Source: Deltaproteobacteria bacterium
GTDB taxonomy: Bacteria > Desulfobacterota > Desulfobacteria > Desulfobacterales > SURF-15
Length of the DNA stretch: 37,647 bases
Reading direction: 5' to 3'
Assembly (NCBI GenBank): GCA_024644775.1
Contig: JAHEHB010000004.1
Location: forward strand, 1-37,647
This document shows positions 1 through 9,088 of this stretch, piece by piece; the stretch's first letter is position 1; every line of letters starts with the position of its first letter. Under the pieces are notes generated by a model that saw only the letters and a program-made list of their open reading frames with translations, searched no databases and was not told where the DNA came from. The position numbers were made by a program, and so were the translations under genes.

Positions 1-1119
1 AAGAATTGCCCGAAACAATCCAACCAAAAAACCGAGATTCGCCAATAAAAAACTATACACCTTTTTTACCACCGGAAGCGGCCATTGATGCCTATCCGCA
101 AGCCAGCCAACAAAGCCGATGATGTAAAAAATAGTGAGCGAAATTGAAGTAAAAACATGACCTTTCGACGCGTTCATTAATAAAAAAGAACTGACCGTCA
201 GCATAATCAGGAAAATAGGGGATAACCATCTGAAAATCTTGTGTGGCCATAGAGCAAACGCATAGCCGGGAAATCGAAAAGGGTTGAGTAGGGACTTTCG
301 GCTTAAGGTCCCTTGGAAGTTTCGAAGCGTCATTCTCACACGGTTTTTGAATGCACTTTGTAAATCGGGCGCTTGCTGATCGTAGGCAATCGCATCGGGT
401 ACATGCACCATTTTATAGCCCTGCATCACAATATCCAAGGGAATAATGCAGTCTTCTCCGTAGGCGGAATCCATTTTACGAAATAACTCTTTTCGAATAG
501 CCATGCATGCCCCGGATGCTACAGCCAATAATCCAAGTTTGGTTTCGAGTTGCCGCAAGCGTAATTCATAATTCCAGTAACAATTTTGACTTGTGGCGAT
601 ACCACTTTTTTCATTAATCACGAAAAATAAATGTCCATCAACGCCGCCTATTATAGGTTCTGAGAAGGGCGCCACAATACGTCGCAAAAACTGTTTGTCA
701 AATCTTGTTTCAACATCAGTAAACAGAATAATTTCTCCGGAGGCTTCTGAAACTGCTTCATTTTGAGTCGCAGTTTTTCCAGTGCGTTTTGATTGCCTGA
801 AAAGCCGAATGTTTGGTATCTCCATTTTTCTTACGTTATCGTCAGTACCATCGTCAGAGCAATCCGACGCTACCAGGATTTCAAGTTTCTCTGCAGGAAA
901 GTCACAATTAAAAATATTTCCAATTTTACTTTGAATAATATCAGCTTCATTGTGAACGGTTACAATTACCGTGACTTTTGGCGGGGGCGCTTTAAAAGCA
1001 CCAGGAATTTCAATCCGATTTTTAGATTGTACAACTGAAGCAAGTTGTAAAATTCTCAGGTAACCGTCATAAACAAGATACAGAAATCCTGCGCACACAA
1101 AGAAAATACTTTCGAACAT
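1..1119 (-). CDS. GT2 family membrane glycosyltransferase, 3' end outside the window
   Basis: The reading frame opens at an ATG at 1119 and stays open to the window edge (373 codons seen), so the C-terminus is missing. An N-terminal membrane segment (about residues 1-25) is followed by a GT-A domain. Its nucleotide-binding start is VIVTVHNEADI near residue 50, the DXD-like metal site is TDVE (134-137), the acceptor-base motif is GEDC (221-224) and the QxxRW-like region is NRVRMTLRN (near 259). At least two further membrane segments follow after residue 300. This layout fits processive or polyprenol-linked GT2 enzymes that elongate polysaccharide at the inner membrane. It is the last visible gene of the minus-strand polysaccharide locus. 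The sugar substrate cannot be told. The family call is firm; the exact role is inferred. Confidence 0.85.
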   Translation of the reverse strand, partial: MFESIFFVCAGFLYLVYDGYLRILQLASVVQSKNRIEIPGAFKAPPPKVTVIVTVHNEADIIQSKIGNIFNCDFPAEKLEILVASDCSDDGTDDNVRKMEIPNIRLFRQSKRTGKTATQNEAVSEASGEIILFTDVETRFDKQFLRRIVAPFSEPIIGGVDGHLFFVINEKSGIATSQNCYWNYELRLRQLETKLGLLAVASGACMAIRKELFRKMDSAYGEDCIIPLDIVMQGYKMVHVPDAIAYDQQAPDLQSAFKNRVRMTLRNFQGTLSRKSLLNPFRFPGYAFALWPHKIFRWLSPIFLIMLTVSSFLLMNASKGHVFTSISLTIFYIIGFVGWLADRHQWPLPVVKKVYSFLLANLGFLVGLFRAIL

Positions 1120-1237
1120 AAACGATTTTACCTGGTCTCAGAATGCATGGCAGCAATGGACAAGAAAATTTACTCGTTAATTAGTCGAGTTGAATGTCAA
1201 ATTCTTGTTGATTGTATATTCTGATAATTCTCTGATA

Positions 1238-2428
1238 TTACGTCAGATTCGACGAATTAACAGATTTTGCATTCTCCTCTAGTCTATCGATGATATGGCT
1301 GATGAATGACTTTGCTTTGTGCTTGCGGGCAATTTTTCTCGCATTAATTATGCATCTCTTTCGCAAATTCGGTTCGTCCAGATATCGCGCTATACCGCGG
1401 GCCATGGCTTCAGCATTTCCACGAGGTACAATAATAGCACTCTGGCCGTCAACAAAAAGATCGTTTACACTGCCAACGTTTGTAGTAACAATGGGTAGTG
1501 AGTTCGCAGCAGATTCCAGTAAAACTCTGGGACTGCCCTCGGTGACTGAAGGAAACGCCAGTATATCGGCTGCCCGATATTCAGCATTTAGCCTATACCC
1601 GAGAGGTACGTAACCTGTGAATACGATTCGCCCATTCAATCCTTGGTTCAAAGCTTGGCGTTTTAATTTCTCTGGAAATCCCACATACTGACCAGGACCG
1701 ACTACGCGTAGTATGATCTTTCTACCTTCTATAACTAACAGTGAAACGGCATCAATCAGCACGTCCAATCTTTTCGCCGGCCGAAGAAAGCCAACATACA
1801 GAATAACGGCATGTTCTTTAGTGCAGGTATCTTCACGTAAGAAAAAATCGGAATCATCCAAGGTTGATGATATAACTGTTTCTGCGTTTAGCCCTTTCCG
1901 TGAGTAAATTTCGGTTAGTTCGCTGCCATTTATCAATGTGCAATGTCGACGGGCTGCTTTCAACACCAGCTGTTCTTCGGGCCAGAACATTAAACGTCGG
2001 ATTATCTTACCAGGCAACGACCAATCGGACCGTCGAAATATCCCTGCTATCGGGTCCCCGATAATATGGTAGATTAGGCCAATTGCTTGCGACCGGCATA
2101 TGGGGGACAGCAGCCAGGCACAGGGATCAAAAAGGCGAACATATATTGCGTCCAATCCCTGAGTATTCGTTGACAGAAGATTATTTAATTGTTTCATGTG
2201 TAACCATGCACCCTGCCATGAATTCCAGGGGATATTTATCACATCTAACCTTGAGTCAGAGAGATTTTCCTTGTTGACCTCATTCGCCGTATCAGTTGCT
2301 GTCGTAAAAAGACGTACACCATCAGTCAGATCAAGAAAATGGCGTAAATAAACAGTATGCGCGCCCTGCGCGGTGATCGTTCGCCCGTGTTGAATTACAT
2401 TCCACCATGCATAAATACCGATTTTCAT
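1238..2428 (-). CDS. GT4 family glycosyltransferase
   Basis: A 396-residue GT-B enzyme that would transfer a nucleotide-activated sugar to the growing lipid-linked repeat unit on the cytoplasmic side. The C-terminal Rossmann domain shows VGFLRPAKRLD (212-222), with the basic residues that contact the donor phosphates. It also shows the EGSPRVLLE signature (E297 and E305, the E-x7-E pair of GT4), followed by PIVTTNVGS. Length is usual for the family. The ATG at 2428 has an AGAGAAG ribosome site just upstream. It lies 40 nt downstream of the membrane protein gene at 2469 and is probably co-transcribed with it. Donor and acceptor cannot be predicted. Confidence 0.88.
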   Translation of the reverse strand: MKIGIYAWWNVIQHGRTITAQGAHTVYLRHFLDLTDGVRLFTTATDTANEVNKENLSDSRLDVINIPWNSWQGAWLHMKQLNNLLSTNTQGLDAIYVRLFDPCAWLLSPICRSQAIGLIYHIIGDPIAGIFRRSDWSLPGKIIRRLMFWPEEQLVLKAARRHCTLINGSELTEIYSRKGLNAETVISSTLDDSDFFLREDTCTKEHAVILYVGFLRPAKRLDVLIDAVSLLVIEGRKIILRVVGPGQYVGFPEKLKRQALNQGLNGRIVFTGYVPLGYRLNAEYRAADILAFPSVTEGSPRVLLESAANSLPIVTTNVGSVNDLFVDGQSAIIVPRGNAEAMARGIARYLDEPNLRKRCIINARKIARKHKAKSFISHIIDRLEENAKSVNSSNLT

Positions 2429-2468
2429 GCATTTCTTCTCTTTGATCTTTCCTATTAAATCAGTTCAG

Positions 2469-3806
2469 TTACCAAATACCTCTGGCCTGCAACCGCAAGA
2501 AGGTATAGACGGCTGTCCCAACCATAACCCCAATGAAATAAAGAACAATTAAAGGTCTGCGATAGGGCGATTTCCATTCCTTAAAAGCATAGGCTGCGAG
2601 TAAGCAAGCGAATGGCGCAAGCATTAACTTTCGTCTGATATCCAGAATCGTACTGGTATACACTGTCGCTTGCCCAATGAAAATCACAATAGGAGTACTC
2701 CAAACAATCCATTTCAACCTAAAATCTTTTTTCATAGCGAGATACATGCCTACTAACGATAGACCGGCAATCAAATTCCAAGCAAAGATGGAACTGGCTA
2801 TCTGCCAGGTTGCAGATTTACCAAGTTCTAATTTTGCTAGTGTTGGAAAAGGTAAAATATATCCAAAAACAACCAAAATAACGCCAATTCTGGATTGAGT
2901 CCCGGCTGTTAGTGATCTCATTTTAAGAACTTCCTGCCGTTGATAGTCAACAACATGTTGTGACCAATAGTAGCTTAGATCACGAATTTTATCTACCGCC
3001 AGGTGGTCTTGATACAACATGTAAACGGTCCATAAAGACAAGAGCAACGCCGGTATAATTCGCCGGGTATGTCTGTAATTTATGAAGAGTCCAATCGAAA
3101 AGATCAGCAGGAACAAGATACCGACTTGGACTCGGAAATAAGACAAAAGTTTGATACAAGTGAAGAAAAGAATCAACCATACTACTGGTTTATTTTCGTA
3201 CAAAGCCTTTTGACATGCAAGCGCGGTGACGCTGATAAGCATGAGCAGAAATGAATCTTTTAGGGTGAAAGAACAGTAGTAGATATGGAGCGGAAAAATG
3301 GCCAAAAGCACTGCAGCGTTTTTAGCGATTTCATCTCCAAAAGTTATCCGACCCAATCTGTAAGTTATAATGCACGTCAGAACACCAAAGAATATGTTCG
3401 CTAAGATGCCGACAAAATGTGATGGTACAAATAGGTAATATATCCAAGATAGTAAGATTGGGTATCCGCTATATTCTGTAGCGAAAGGCAGTTTAGTTTT
3501 CCAACTTCCCTCTATCCATCCCTTGGAAGTACGCATGGCCAGATTGTGATATGTCTTATCATCTCCCCAAGTTCCCATCGCAAAGGGGGAATCAAAAGTT
3601 TCAAACAAAACAGCCATGATAACGACCATACCAAAAATTCGCATTCCCAAGGCCAGCATGGCCAATTTAAACTCAAAAGAATGATAAAAAAATGGTAAAT
3701 TTATTTCTTTTAAGATATGGATCTCATTATTTTCGTTAAAAAAATATTTCCAAAGAATCAAAAAAAATATAACAATTGTCGTATGAAATACTATGTATAA
3801 TATCAA
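2469..3806 (-). CDS. polytopic membrane protein, GT39/ArnT-like (GT-C) candidate
   Basis: A 445-residue protein with roughly ten hydrophobic segments. After the first ones, a loop carries WGDDKTYHNLA, an acidic pair placed like the catalytic Asp of the first extracytoplasmic loop in GT-C enzymes. The later stretch AVLLAIFPLHIYYCSF resembles GT39 (PMT_2) proteins. It could add a sugar from a lipid carrier on the periplasmic side, or act as a Wzy-type polymerase; the sequence alone does not decide. The first usable start is a TTG at 3806 directly abutting the TAA of the preceding gene (3807), so translation is probably coupled. No earlier in-frame ATG exists, and the ribosome site is weak. The gene is A+T-rich compared with the export genes of the locus. 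Confidence 0.6.
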   Translation of the reverse strand: MILYIVFHTTIVIFFLILWKYFFNENNEIHILKEINLPFFYHSFEFKLAMLALGMRIFGMVVIMAVLFETFDSPFAMGTWGDDKTYHNLAMRTSKGWIEGSWKTKLPFATEYSGYPILLSWIYYLFVPSHFVGILANIFFGVLTCIITYRLGRITFGDEIAKNAAVLLAIFPLHIYYCSFTLKDSFLLMLISVTALACQKALYENKPVVWLILFFTCIKLLSYFRVQVGILFLLIFSIGLFINYRHTRRIIPALLLSLWTVYMLYQDHLAVDKIRDLSYYWSQHVVDYQRQEVLKMRSLTAGTQSRIGVILVVFGYILPFPTLAKLELGKSATWQIASSIFAWNLIAGLSLVGMYLAMKKDFRLKWIVWSTPIVIFIGQATVYTSTILDIRRKLMLAPFACLLAAYAFKEWKSPYRRPLIVLYFIGVMVGTAVYTFLRLQARGIW

Positions 3807-4943
3807 TTATATCGATTCCCAGAAGTCTAACATATAGTCGGCAAACCTATAAATCGTATGAGACGTTCGTACATGTTGGGCGGCGGCCTTGCCTAGGTGA
3901 TCTCTCAAATCTTTGTTTTCAATTAGAGTCAACAATATCTGACTTAATTTTGTGTGGGAGTTTTTAGGCACAAGAAGTCCGTTATGTCCGTTAACCAACC
4001 TTCTGGTCTCTCCGACATCGGTAGCTACCACCGCGTTACCTGATGCCATAGCCTCCAAAAGCGCTTGAGAAGGATAGTTTTCTTCCATTTGACATGAACA
4101 AAAGATGCTTGATTTGTTTAATATAGCGGCCATGTCGGCGGTGGTAGCGACATTAACTAAATTCTCAAGACCGTGTCGGGATATAAAAGAAACTATTTTT
4201 TTTTCCAACGGACCTTTGCCATAAATCGCCACTTTCCAACCACTTCTCAATAAGCGATCCTGAATATCCACCACAGCACGCAAAAGAAAAATTGGATCTT
4301 TTCGAAGACTCAGTTCACCGGCAAAAACTATTAGCGGGTCCTTATTTTTATCACCTGAGAAACGTGCGTAGTCTGTAAAAGAGCAAGGACAGACCTTCAT
4401 TTTACGGATAACTGTTTTAGAGTAAACATTTAGATTTCCGTATAGAGAATCGATCATATCAGACTGCATTAAATAGGCTCTGAGAAGAAATCCCGGTATT
4501 GTATTCCATGGCCGCAACAATTGCGGAGCGGTTACGACGCTGAATGCAATTCGTACTTTTTCGTTTCTGAGATAAAGGAAGGGTAGGAGCATGAAATAGG
4601 GCAAAACGCAATGTAGAATCTTAAAGTTTTCTTTTTTTGTCAATCGATTGAGATATTTTAGAGCTTCAAAAGATGCTTTAACCTTCATTAACCTCCGATG
4701 ATCATATTCAATAGTAAAAAACTCCGGTAAATAGATAACATTGCTTACGCTTATTTTAATGTTGATTTCGTTTAATTGTTCATGAAAACTCCTGGTGATT
4801 AACAGGTAAACATGTTTGCCTCTATCATATGATTGCAAGAAATTGAATAATCGTGAGAATCTACGCTCGGTACCTCCGCTACCGCTAATGTCTGAACAAA
4901 TTAAGACGATTCCGATTTTTTGTTTTGGATTTATCCTTTTCAA
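3807..4943 (-). CDS. GT4 family glycosyltransferase
   Basis: A 378-residue GT-B protein. The N-terminus shows GSGGTERRF (21-29), the glycine-rich loop typical of GT4 enzymes. The C-terminal domain has FAGELSLRKDP (207-217) and the acidic block EENYPSQALLEAMASG (287-302), then AVVATDVGE. It is therefore a retaining glycosyltransferase acting at the cytoplasmic face on the polysaccharide repeat unit. The first start is a TTG (4943) without a clear ribosome site; the upstream methyltransferase ends 27 nt before it. The true N-terminus may differ by a few codons. Substrate is unknown. Confidence 0.85.
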   Translation of the reverse strand: MKRINPKQKIGIVLICSDISGSGGTERRFSRLFNFLQSYDRGKHVYLLITRSFHEQLNEINIKISVSNVIYLPEFFTIEYDHRRLMKVKASFEALKYLNRLTKKENFKILHCVLPYFMLLPFLYLRNEKVRIAFSVVTAPQLLRPWNTIPGFLLRAYLMQSDMIDSLYGNLNVYSKTVIRKMKVCPCSFTDYARFSGDKNKDPLIVFAGELSLRKDPIFLLRAVVDIQDRLLRSGWKVAIYGKGPLEKKIVSFISRHGLENLVNVATTADMAAILNKSSIFCSCQMEENYPSQALLEAMASGNAVVATDVGETRRLVNGHNGLLVPKNSHTKLSQILLTLIENKDLRDHLGKAAAQHVRTSHTIYRFADYMLDFWESI

Positions 4944-4970
4944 AATAACGGGTTTGTTTACAAACTAGGT

Positions 4971-5771
4971 TCAAAAATCGGATCTAAGATACAGAGCAAC
5001 TATCCACCGGCGCTTTTCATAGCATAATACTGTTTTTACGAGATTTTTAATCGAATTTATTAAGTGATTAGATGATGAATTTTCTGATCTGTTATTTAAA
5101 ACTCGATTTGTCTGATAGCCACATTGCGGGCAAATTGCTGTTTCTATCAGTGTTTTTTTTTTCAAGAGACGGTAAATCGGGCGAATCAAGGCCCGATAAT
5201 GTTTTACCATCGGACCGATCTTCTTGATTTTTAGGGGTAAAAAATATTCAAAAATAGTCGCCAGGTTTTCATCACTAAAGCTTCTTAAATGAAAACAGGG
5301 GTTAAATTTACAGTAACACCTCGGACAGGTAGTTAATGAACTTTTTATATTATCTTTATTCGGTACTGTAATAATAATGTATTTCCTGCCTATTCTTTGC
5401 AACTCTCTAAGACCCTTTGTATATTCTTTTTCGGGTAGATGTTCCAAAACTTCCATTGAAATAACCAGATCAAATACCGCATCTTTAAATGGCAGCGAAG
5501 AAACCGTAGCAAGTAATTTATCCGTTTCAACATATTTTAATGCTGTTTTGCTAAAATCACATGCCATTAGCCTTATATTCTCACAGGGTAAATTATGTTT
5601 AAGGCTATTAATGAACATACCGTTTCCGCATCCGACATCCAAAATATTTGCGGTGTCGGGCGGTATCAATTTTGTGACCTGATGATTTTTTTCATTTTCT
5701 TCCTGTTTTTTCGTTAGATGCTTATCCCAGATTATCACTTGCTCGTAGTAGGATTTTATTATTTCTCTCAT
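4971..5771 (-). CDS. class I SAM-dependent methyltransferase with two CxxC zinc-like motifs
   Basis: A 266-residue protein. The SAM-binding motif I is ILDVGCGNG (43-51), and MEVLEHLPE (106-114) corresponds to the post-II region of Methyltransf_11-type enzymes. Two cysteine clusters follow: CPRCYC with C159 and H161 (149-161), and CPQC (214-217). These could bind a structural metal, which is less common in this family. In the middle of a glycan operon it probably methylates a sugar or modifies a biosynthetic intermediate. The target is not visible in the sequence. The ATG at 5771 is the first start; the ribosome site is poor. Confidence 0.82.
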   Translation of the reverse strand: MREIIKSYYEQVIIWDKHLTKKQEENEKNHQVTKLIPPDTANILDVGCGNGMFINSLKHNLPCENIRLMACDFSKTALKYVETDKLLATVSSLPFKDAVFDLVISMEVLEHLPEKEYTKGLRELQRIGRKYIIITVPNKDNIKSSLTTCPRCYCKFNPCFHLRSFSDENLATIFEYFLPLKIKKIGPMVKHYRALIRPIYRLLKKKTLIETAICPQCGYQTNRVLNNRSENSSSNHLINSIKNLVKTVLCYEKRRWIVALYLRSDF

Positions 5772-5862
5772 GAATTTACTTTAATTGAATAATATTGAAT
5801 ATTTATACTGAAAAATGTTGATAAGCGGTCAAACAGAATATGGATCCATGTTCGCGTTAGTC

Positions 5863-7323
5863 CTAACGCGGAAGAAATTGTAATGTTCGAAGAGAATTAC
5901 GGTCGAACTTAAAGATCGTCAGAATAAAGAGGAATAAGGCAAAGGGAATAATCACAATAACAAGCCCTTTAGCGAATTGAGAATATTTTGCGTACAGCAA
6001 AATAGAAAGACTCGGTACAGTGAGTAAAAAGTAGCGGAAAATAATAAGAATTGAAGTACGGTAACAAATTTTTGCCTTCTTTAGGTTCCAAAGGCATAAC
6101 CAAAAATAAAGACTTGCACCCGTGGCGCCCAATAAAAATACCGTTAAAAAGGGATTTCCAATCCAACCTCCAATTAAAAGAGATAGGAGGCGCAAAAAGA
6201 AAGAAACAATATTAAAAAGAAATAGATGCTGTTGCTTTTCTGTCACGATAAAAATGGTTGAGAGAGGAGAAGAAATAAATACAAAAAATATCCAGGGGCT
6301 TAATAAAATAATATATTGACCGGACTCGGCCCATTTAAGGCCAAAAACAAATAAAAAAATATCGGGTCCCGCTACTAATAATGTTATCAATGGAAATATC
6401 CCCAACATTACCAGATGTCGGAAATATATTTCCGTGACTGGAGACAGATTATTTTTATAATTCTCTTGTGAAGCGCTTTGAAAGTACACTTGTGCGATAG
6501 ACTTTCCAATAATGGTCATTGGTATAGCCAGTCCCTGGTAAGCTAAAGTGTAAAACCCCACAGTGATCGGTGTAAAGAAATAAGATAGCAAAAAGATAGG
6601 CAGACTCTGAGAAAATGAATTAATCAGCACCGAACAAAAACCAAATAAAAAAAAGTCGCGGTGTCTAATCGCTCCTCGTTTAATTTTTTTCCACCTCAAT
6701 CCGGAGCATAAGACCTGCAAATCATCTCGTAGAACTTGAAACCCAAGCACAATGCTCGCTATTATATCGGATAAAACCTTTCCGACAATCAAACCGCCAG
6801 CGTTTCCTGCAGTAACAAAACCGGCAATTAATTTTGTACCATGATTTGTCGAAGACTGGATGACTTTAGAAACCGAAAGTCGACCAAACATTTTTTTTCT
6901 CAGAGACCAATAGCTGAGTGTCAGATAACATCCGGTCCCTAAAATTGAAAATACTGATAACCACAGATAGTTTGTTATTTCCGGTGCCTTTAATAATTGA
7001 CCCAATAAGTCTCCTACCGATAAAGCTAGCAGGAGCGTAAATACGCTAACAACAACGGTTATGGCCATGGAAAGCCAGAACAGGCCCGCCGCTTCCTGGT
7101 CGTCGTTGGGAAGGACAATCGATAATTCGTACCTGCCACAAGATACGACACTTATTATCCCGACTATCGATAAATATAATGCCAAAATACCAAAGGATTC
7201 CGGACGATATAATCTCGTTATAATCGGCATTACAAGGATACCTAATGCCTGGGCTGTGATGGTTCCAGTCAGTAATTTTAGGAAACTGCTTAAAGCCGAA
7301 CCTTTTTTAAACTGTTTCTTCAT
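5863..7323 (-). CDS. Wzx-type oligosaccharide flippase (MOP superfamily)
   Basis: A 486-residue protein with about 12-14 hydrophobic helices. The N-terminal run TAQALGILVMPIITRLYRPE and the following helix with YELSIVLP are typical of Polysacc_synt/MurJ-like MOP exporters. It would flip the undecaprenyl-linked repeat unit from the cytoplasmic to the periplasmic leaflet for the polymerase. Length is normal. The ATG at 7323 follows copy A of the dispersed repeat, which fills most of the gap to the upstream ligase gene. It lies at the head of the A+T-rich, sugar-specific half of the locus. The call as a flippase is firm; the glycan it carries is unknown. Confidence 0.88.
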   Translation of the reverse strand: MKKQFKKGSALSSFLKLLTGTITAQALGILVMPIITRLYRPESFGILALYLSIVGIISVVSCGRYELSIVLPNDDQEAAGLFWLSMAITVVVSVFTLLLALSVGDLLGQLLKAPEITNYLWLSVFSILGTGCYLTLSYWSLRKKMFGRLSVSKVIQSSTNHGTKLIAGFVTAGNAGGLIVGKVLSDIIASIVLGFQVLRDDLQVLCSGLRWKKIKRGAIRHRDFFLFGFCSVLINSFSQSLPIFLLSYFFTPITVGFYTLAYQGLAIPMTIIGKSIAQVYFQSASQENYKNNLSPVTEIYFRHLVMLGIFPLITLLVAGPDIFLFVFGLKWAESGQYIILLSPWIFFVFISSPLSTIFIVTEKQQHLFLFNIVSFFLRLLSLLIGGWIGNPFLTVFLLGATGASLYFWLCLWNLKKAKICYRTSILIIFRYFLLTVPSLSILLYAKYSQFAKGLVIVIIPFALFLFILTIFKFDRNSLRTLQFLPR

Positions 7324-7357
7324 GTTCCGGTATATTGCAAAAGGTTACACGGGCCTT

Positions 7358-7549
7358 GGGCCCTTAAAAAAGAAATTCTTGCGTTCTTTGCCAAAATTTT
7401 ATCTCACCACCAAGACACGAAGGTCACGAAGATTTCTTTAAGTTTTTTCTTCGTGTTCTTTGTGCCTTTGTGGTTCATTTAACGACCTATTTTATTCCCC
7501 GTAAAAACGGGATTTTCGCTTCGCTCCAATCGGCTCGTCCGGGTTAGGT
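7358..7549 (+). repeat. dispersed repeat, copy A
   Basis: Full-length copy of the family also found at 16632-16821 (inverted) and 21920-22068. The left end is TTAAAAAAGAAATTCTTGC. The core has two facing arms built of a 9-nt period (CACNAAG plus two bases; 7406-7431 against 7448-7474), so the transcript can fold into a long imperfect hairpin. The right end is GGCTCGTCCGGGTTAGGTT, which reaches the last base of the O-antigen ligase stop codon. It separates the ligase gene from the flippase gene. No ORF in it looks real. Confidence 0.85.
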
Positions 7550-8808
7550 TATACCTCATAGGGCTCAGGTAATGGGGCGGCAACAGAAGCTGCCAGAACG
7601 GTGAAAAGGAGAGCGTTAGCGGGGATATGAAGATTAAAATCACTGATGCTATGGACAAGAATAGCCGTGATACCCGACAGGGCCCCCAAAGTAGTCCCCC
7701 GTACCAGGCGACTTGGATTTTTCAGTTTCTTAAACCCATTTCTGTATAGGGCGATGATTATCCAGGCCATAACGATGGATAGCGAGAGTCCGGCCTCTGC
7801 AATAAAATGTAGATAATCATTGTGGGCCATTGTATATTTTACATCCAATGCGGGAGGTTCATATTTCATATAGACAAAAGCAAAAGTGCCTGGACCGGTA
7901 CCAAGGAAGGGATACTCTTTGATCATTTCCCATACACCGGCCCAAATCATCAATCGAGTATGAAAACTGGTATTAAATTCACCTTTAGTGACTGTCAAAA
8001 GACGGTGCAAAACCGGAGTGGTCGATAAGACGATAAAGCTGATTGCTAAAACACCGGCCATTAGGGAAATAATGAGAGTTTTGCGTTTGAAATACTGATC
8101 GAAGAGCAGGCATGTTGCCATAAAGCCCAGGGATACGGCAGCTCCGAGCCATCCTCCTCTGGAAAGGGAGAGGATCAGGGCAGTGAGCACCATAAATGCG
8201 ATGTACACCATTAAAAGACGGTTTCCGCCCTTGTAACCTAGCAGGAAAGAACCAAGAACGATAGGAAGGGCCATTTCCATGTAACCGGCCAGATGATCCG
8301 GGTTACCAAAGGTCGCTGAAAATCGATCGGCATGTTGTGAGATATCCGTGTAGTCCCACCAAGGGAACGGATTCGTCCCAAACCTTTTGAAAACGCCAAA
8401 AATGGAGAGAAATGCCGAAACTCCGATAATAAGATAGACAAGCCGCCGCAATTGGAAGCGGGTGCGCACAGTATGGATAGCGAGATAATAAATAGCTAAG
8501 TAGTTGAGCAGCAGAATCATTGACCAAAAACTGGTTGAACGATGCAGGGAAAAACCAGTGGACAGCATACATACGACCAGAAGACAGAGTATCGGTTTGT
8601 CGAGGGGAGTTTTGATCCACATCCAATTCCAGGTCAGTGTCCTTTCCAGGATAAAAGAAGAAAAGGCGATGAGTGTGATCATATGTATAGTGGTCACTGC
8701 CCATCCCTGGACAGACGCCCGGGCAAGCGGAGTAAATATAAGGAGCGTGTAAATGCCGTAACGGATCACGCACTTCACATAGCTATCTGATGACGGTGCA
8801 TAATTCAT
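7549..8808 (-). CDS. O-antigen ligase / Wzy_C family membrane protein
   Basis: A 419-residue polytopic inner-membrane protein with about 11-12 helices. Wzy_C family marks are present: ATFGNPDHLAGYMEMALP, SLSRGGWLG, the periplasmic loop with TRLMIWAGVWEMIKEYPFLG, then AHNDYLHFIAEAGL and HSISDFNLHIPAN. Such proteins join or polymerise lipid-linked glycans in the periplasm. Here, next to Wzx, Wzz and Wza homologues, a polymerase (Wzy) role in exopolysaccharide assembly is most likely, although ligases share the same fold. The neighbouring TPR protein is a frequent partner of Wzy_C proteins. The ATG at 8808 is the first start. The stop overlaps the terminal base of repeat copy A. Confidence 0.85.
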   Translation of the reverse strand: MNYAPSSDSYVKCVIRYGIYTLLIFTPLARASVQGWAVTTIHMITLIAFSSFILERTLTWNWMWIKTPLDKPILCLLVVCMLSTGFSLHRSTSFWSMILLLNYLAIYYLAIHTVRTRFQLRRLVYLIIGVSAFLSIFGVFKRFGTNPFPWWDYTDISQHADRFSATFGNPDHLAGYMEMALPIVLGSFLLGYKGGNRLLMVYIAFMVLTALILSLSRGGWLGAAVSLGFMATCLLFDQYFKRKTLIISLMAGVLAISFIVLSTTPVLHRLLTVTKGEFNTSFHTRLMIWAGVWEMIKEYPFLGTGPGTFAFVYMKYEPPALDVKYTMAHNDYLHFIAEAGLSLSIVMAWIIIALYRNGFKKLKNPSRLVRGTTLGALSGITAILVHSISDFNLHIPANALLFTVLAASVAAPLPEPYEV

Positions 8809-9088
8809 GGTGAAAAATAAAAATACTGCTCCGCCCCTTCATTTCGGGTAAATGAATCAAATTAACTAGTTTATATTATTGTGTTTTTATTAAAACTTCA
8901 GCTTTAAAGCACTCTGATACAAAGCCGCTTCCTATCTGTCGCCCATCCACAACCGGTTATTTTGCCCGATATCATCGTTGTGCTCAAAATTTTATCCTCG
9001 GAATATCAACTGTAAGCCTGCAGTTAATCCGCCCACGGTGGATCGCACGCCTTGATCTCGACCAAAATTCCTTATTTCTGGACGGACA
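8809..9088. other. intergenic gap inside the polysaccharide locus
   Basis: 280 bases between the ligase and the TPR gene. I see no credible ORF, no clear promoter and no terminator with a U-tract. The part just before the ligase start is A+T-rich. It could hold an internal promoter, but nothing matches well enough to name. Confidence 0.5.

Noticed and set aside
793..1038. 81-codon plus-strand frame at the left edge
   Set aside because: It is the antisense shadow of the GT2 gene, whose DXD and ED motifs are intact on the minus strand.
7358..7549. CRISPR-like reading of the 9-nt periodic repeats
   Set aside because: The units are far too short, have no spacers and no cas genes are present; the pattern is a hairpin with periodic arms.
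8303..8773. 156-codon minus-strand frame overlapping the O-antigen ligase
   Set aside because: It is an out-of-frame shadow; the ligase frame carries all the family motifs across the same bases.
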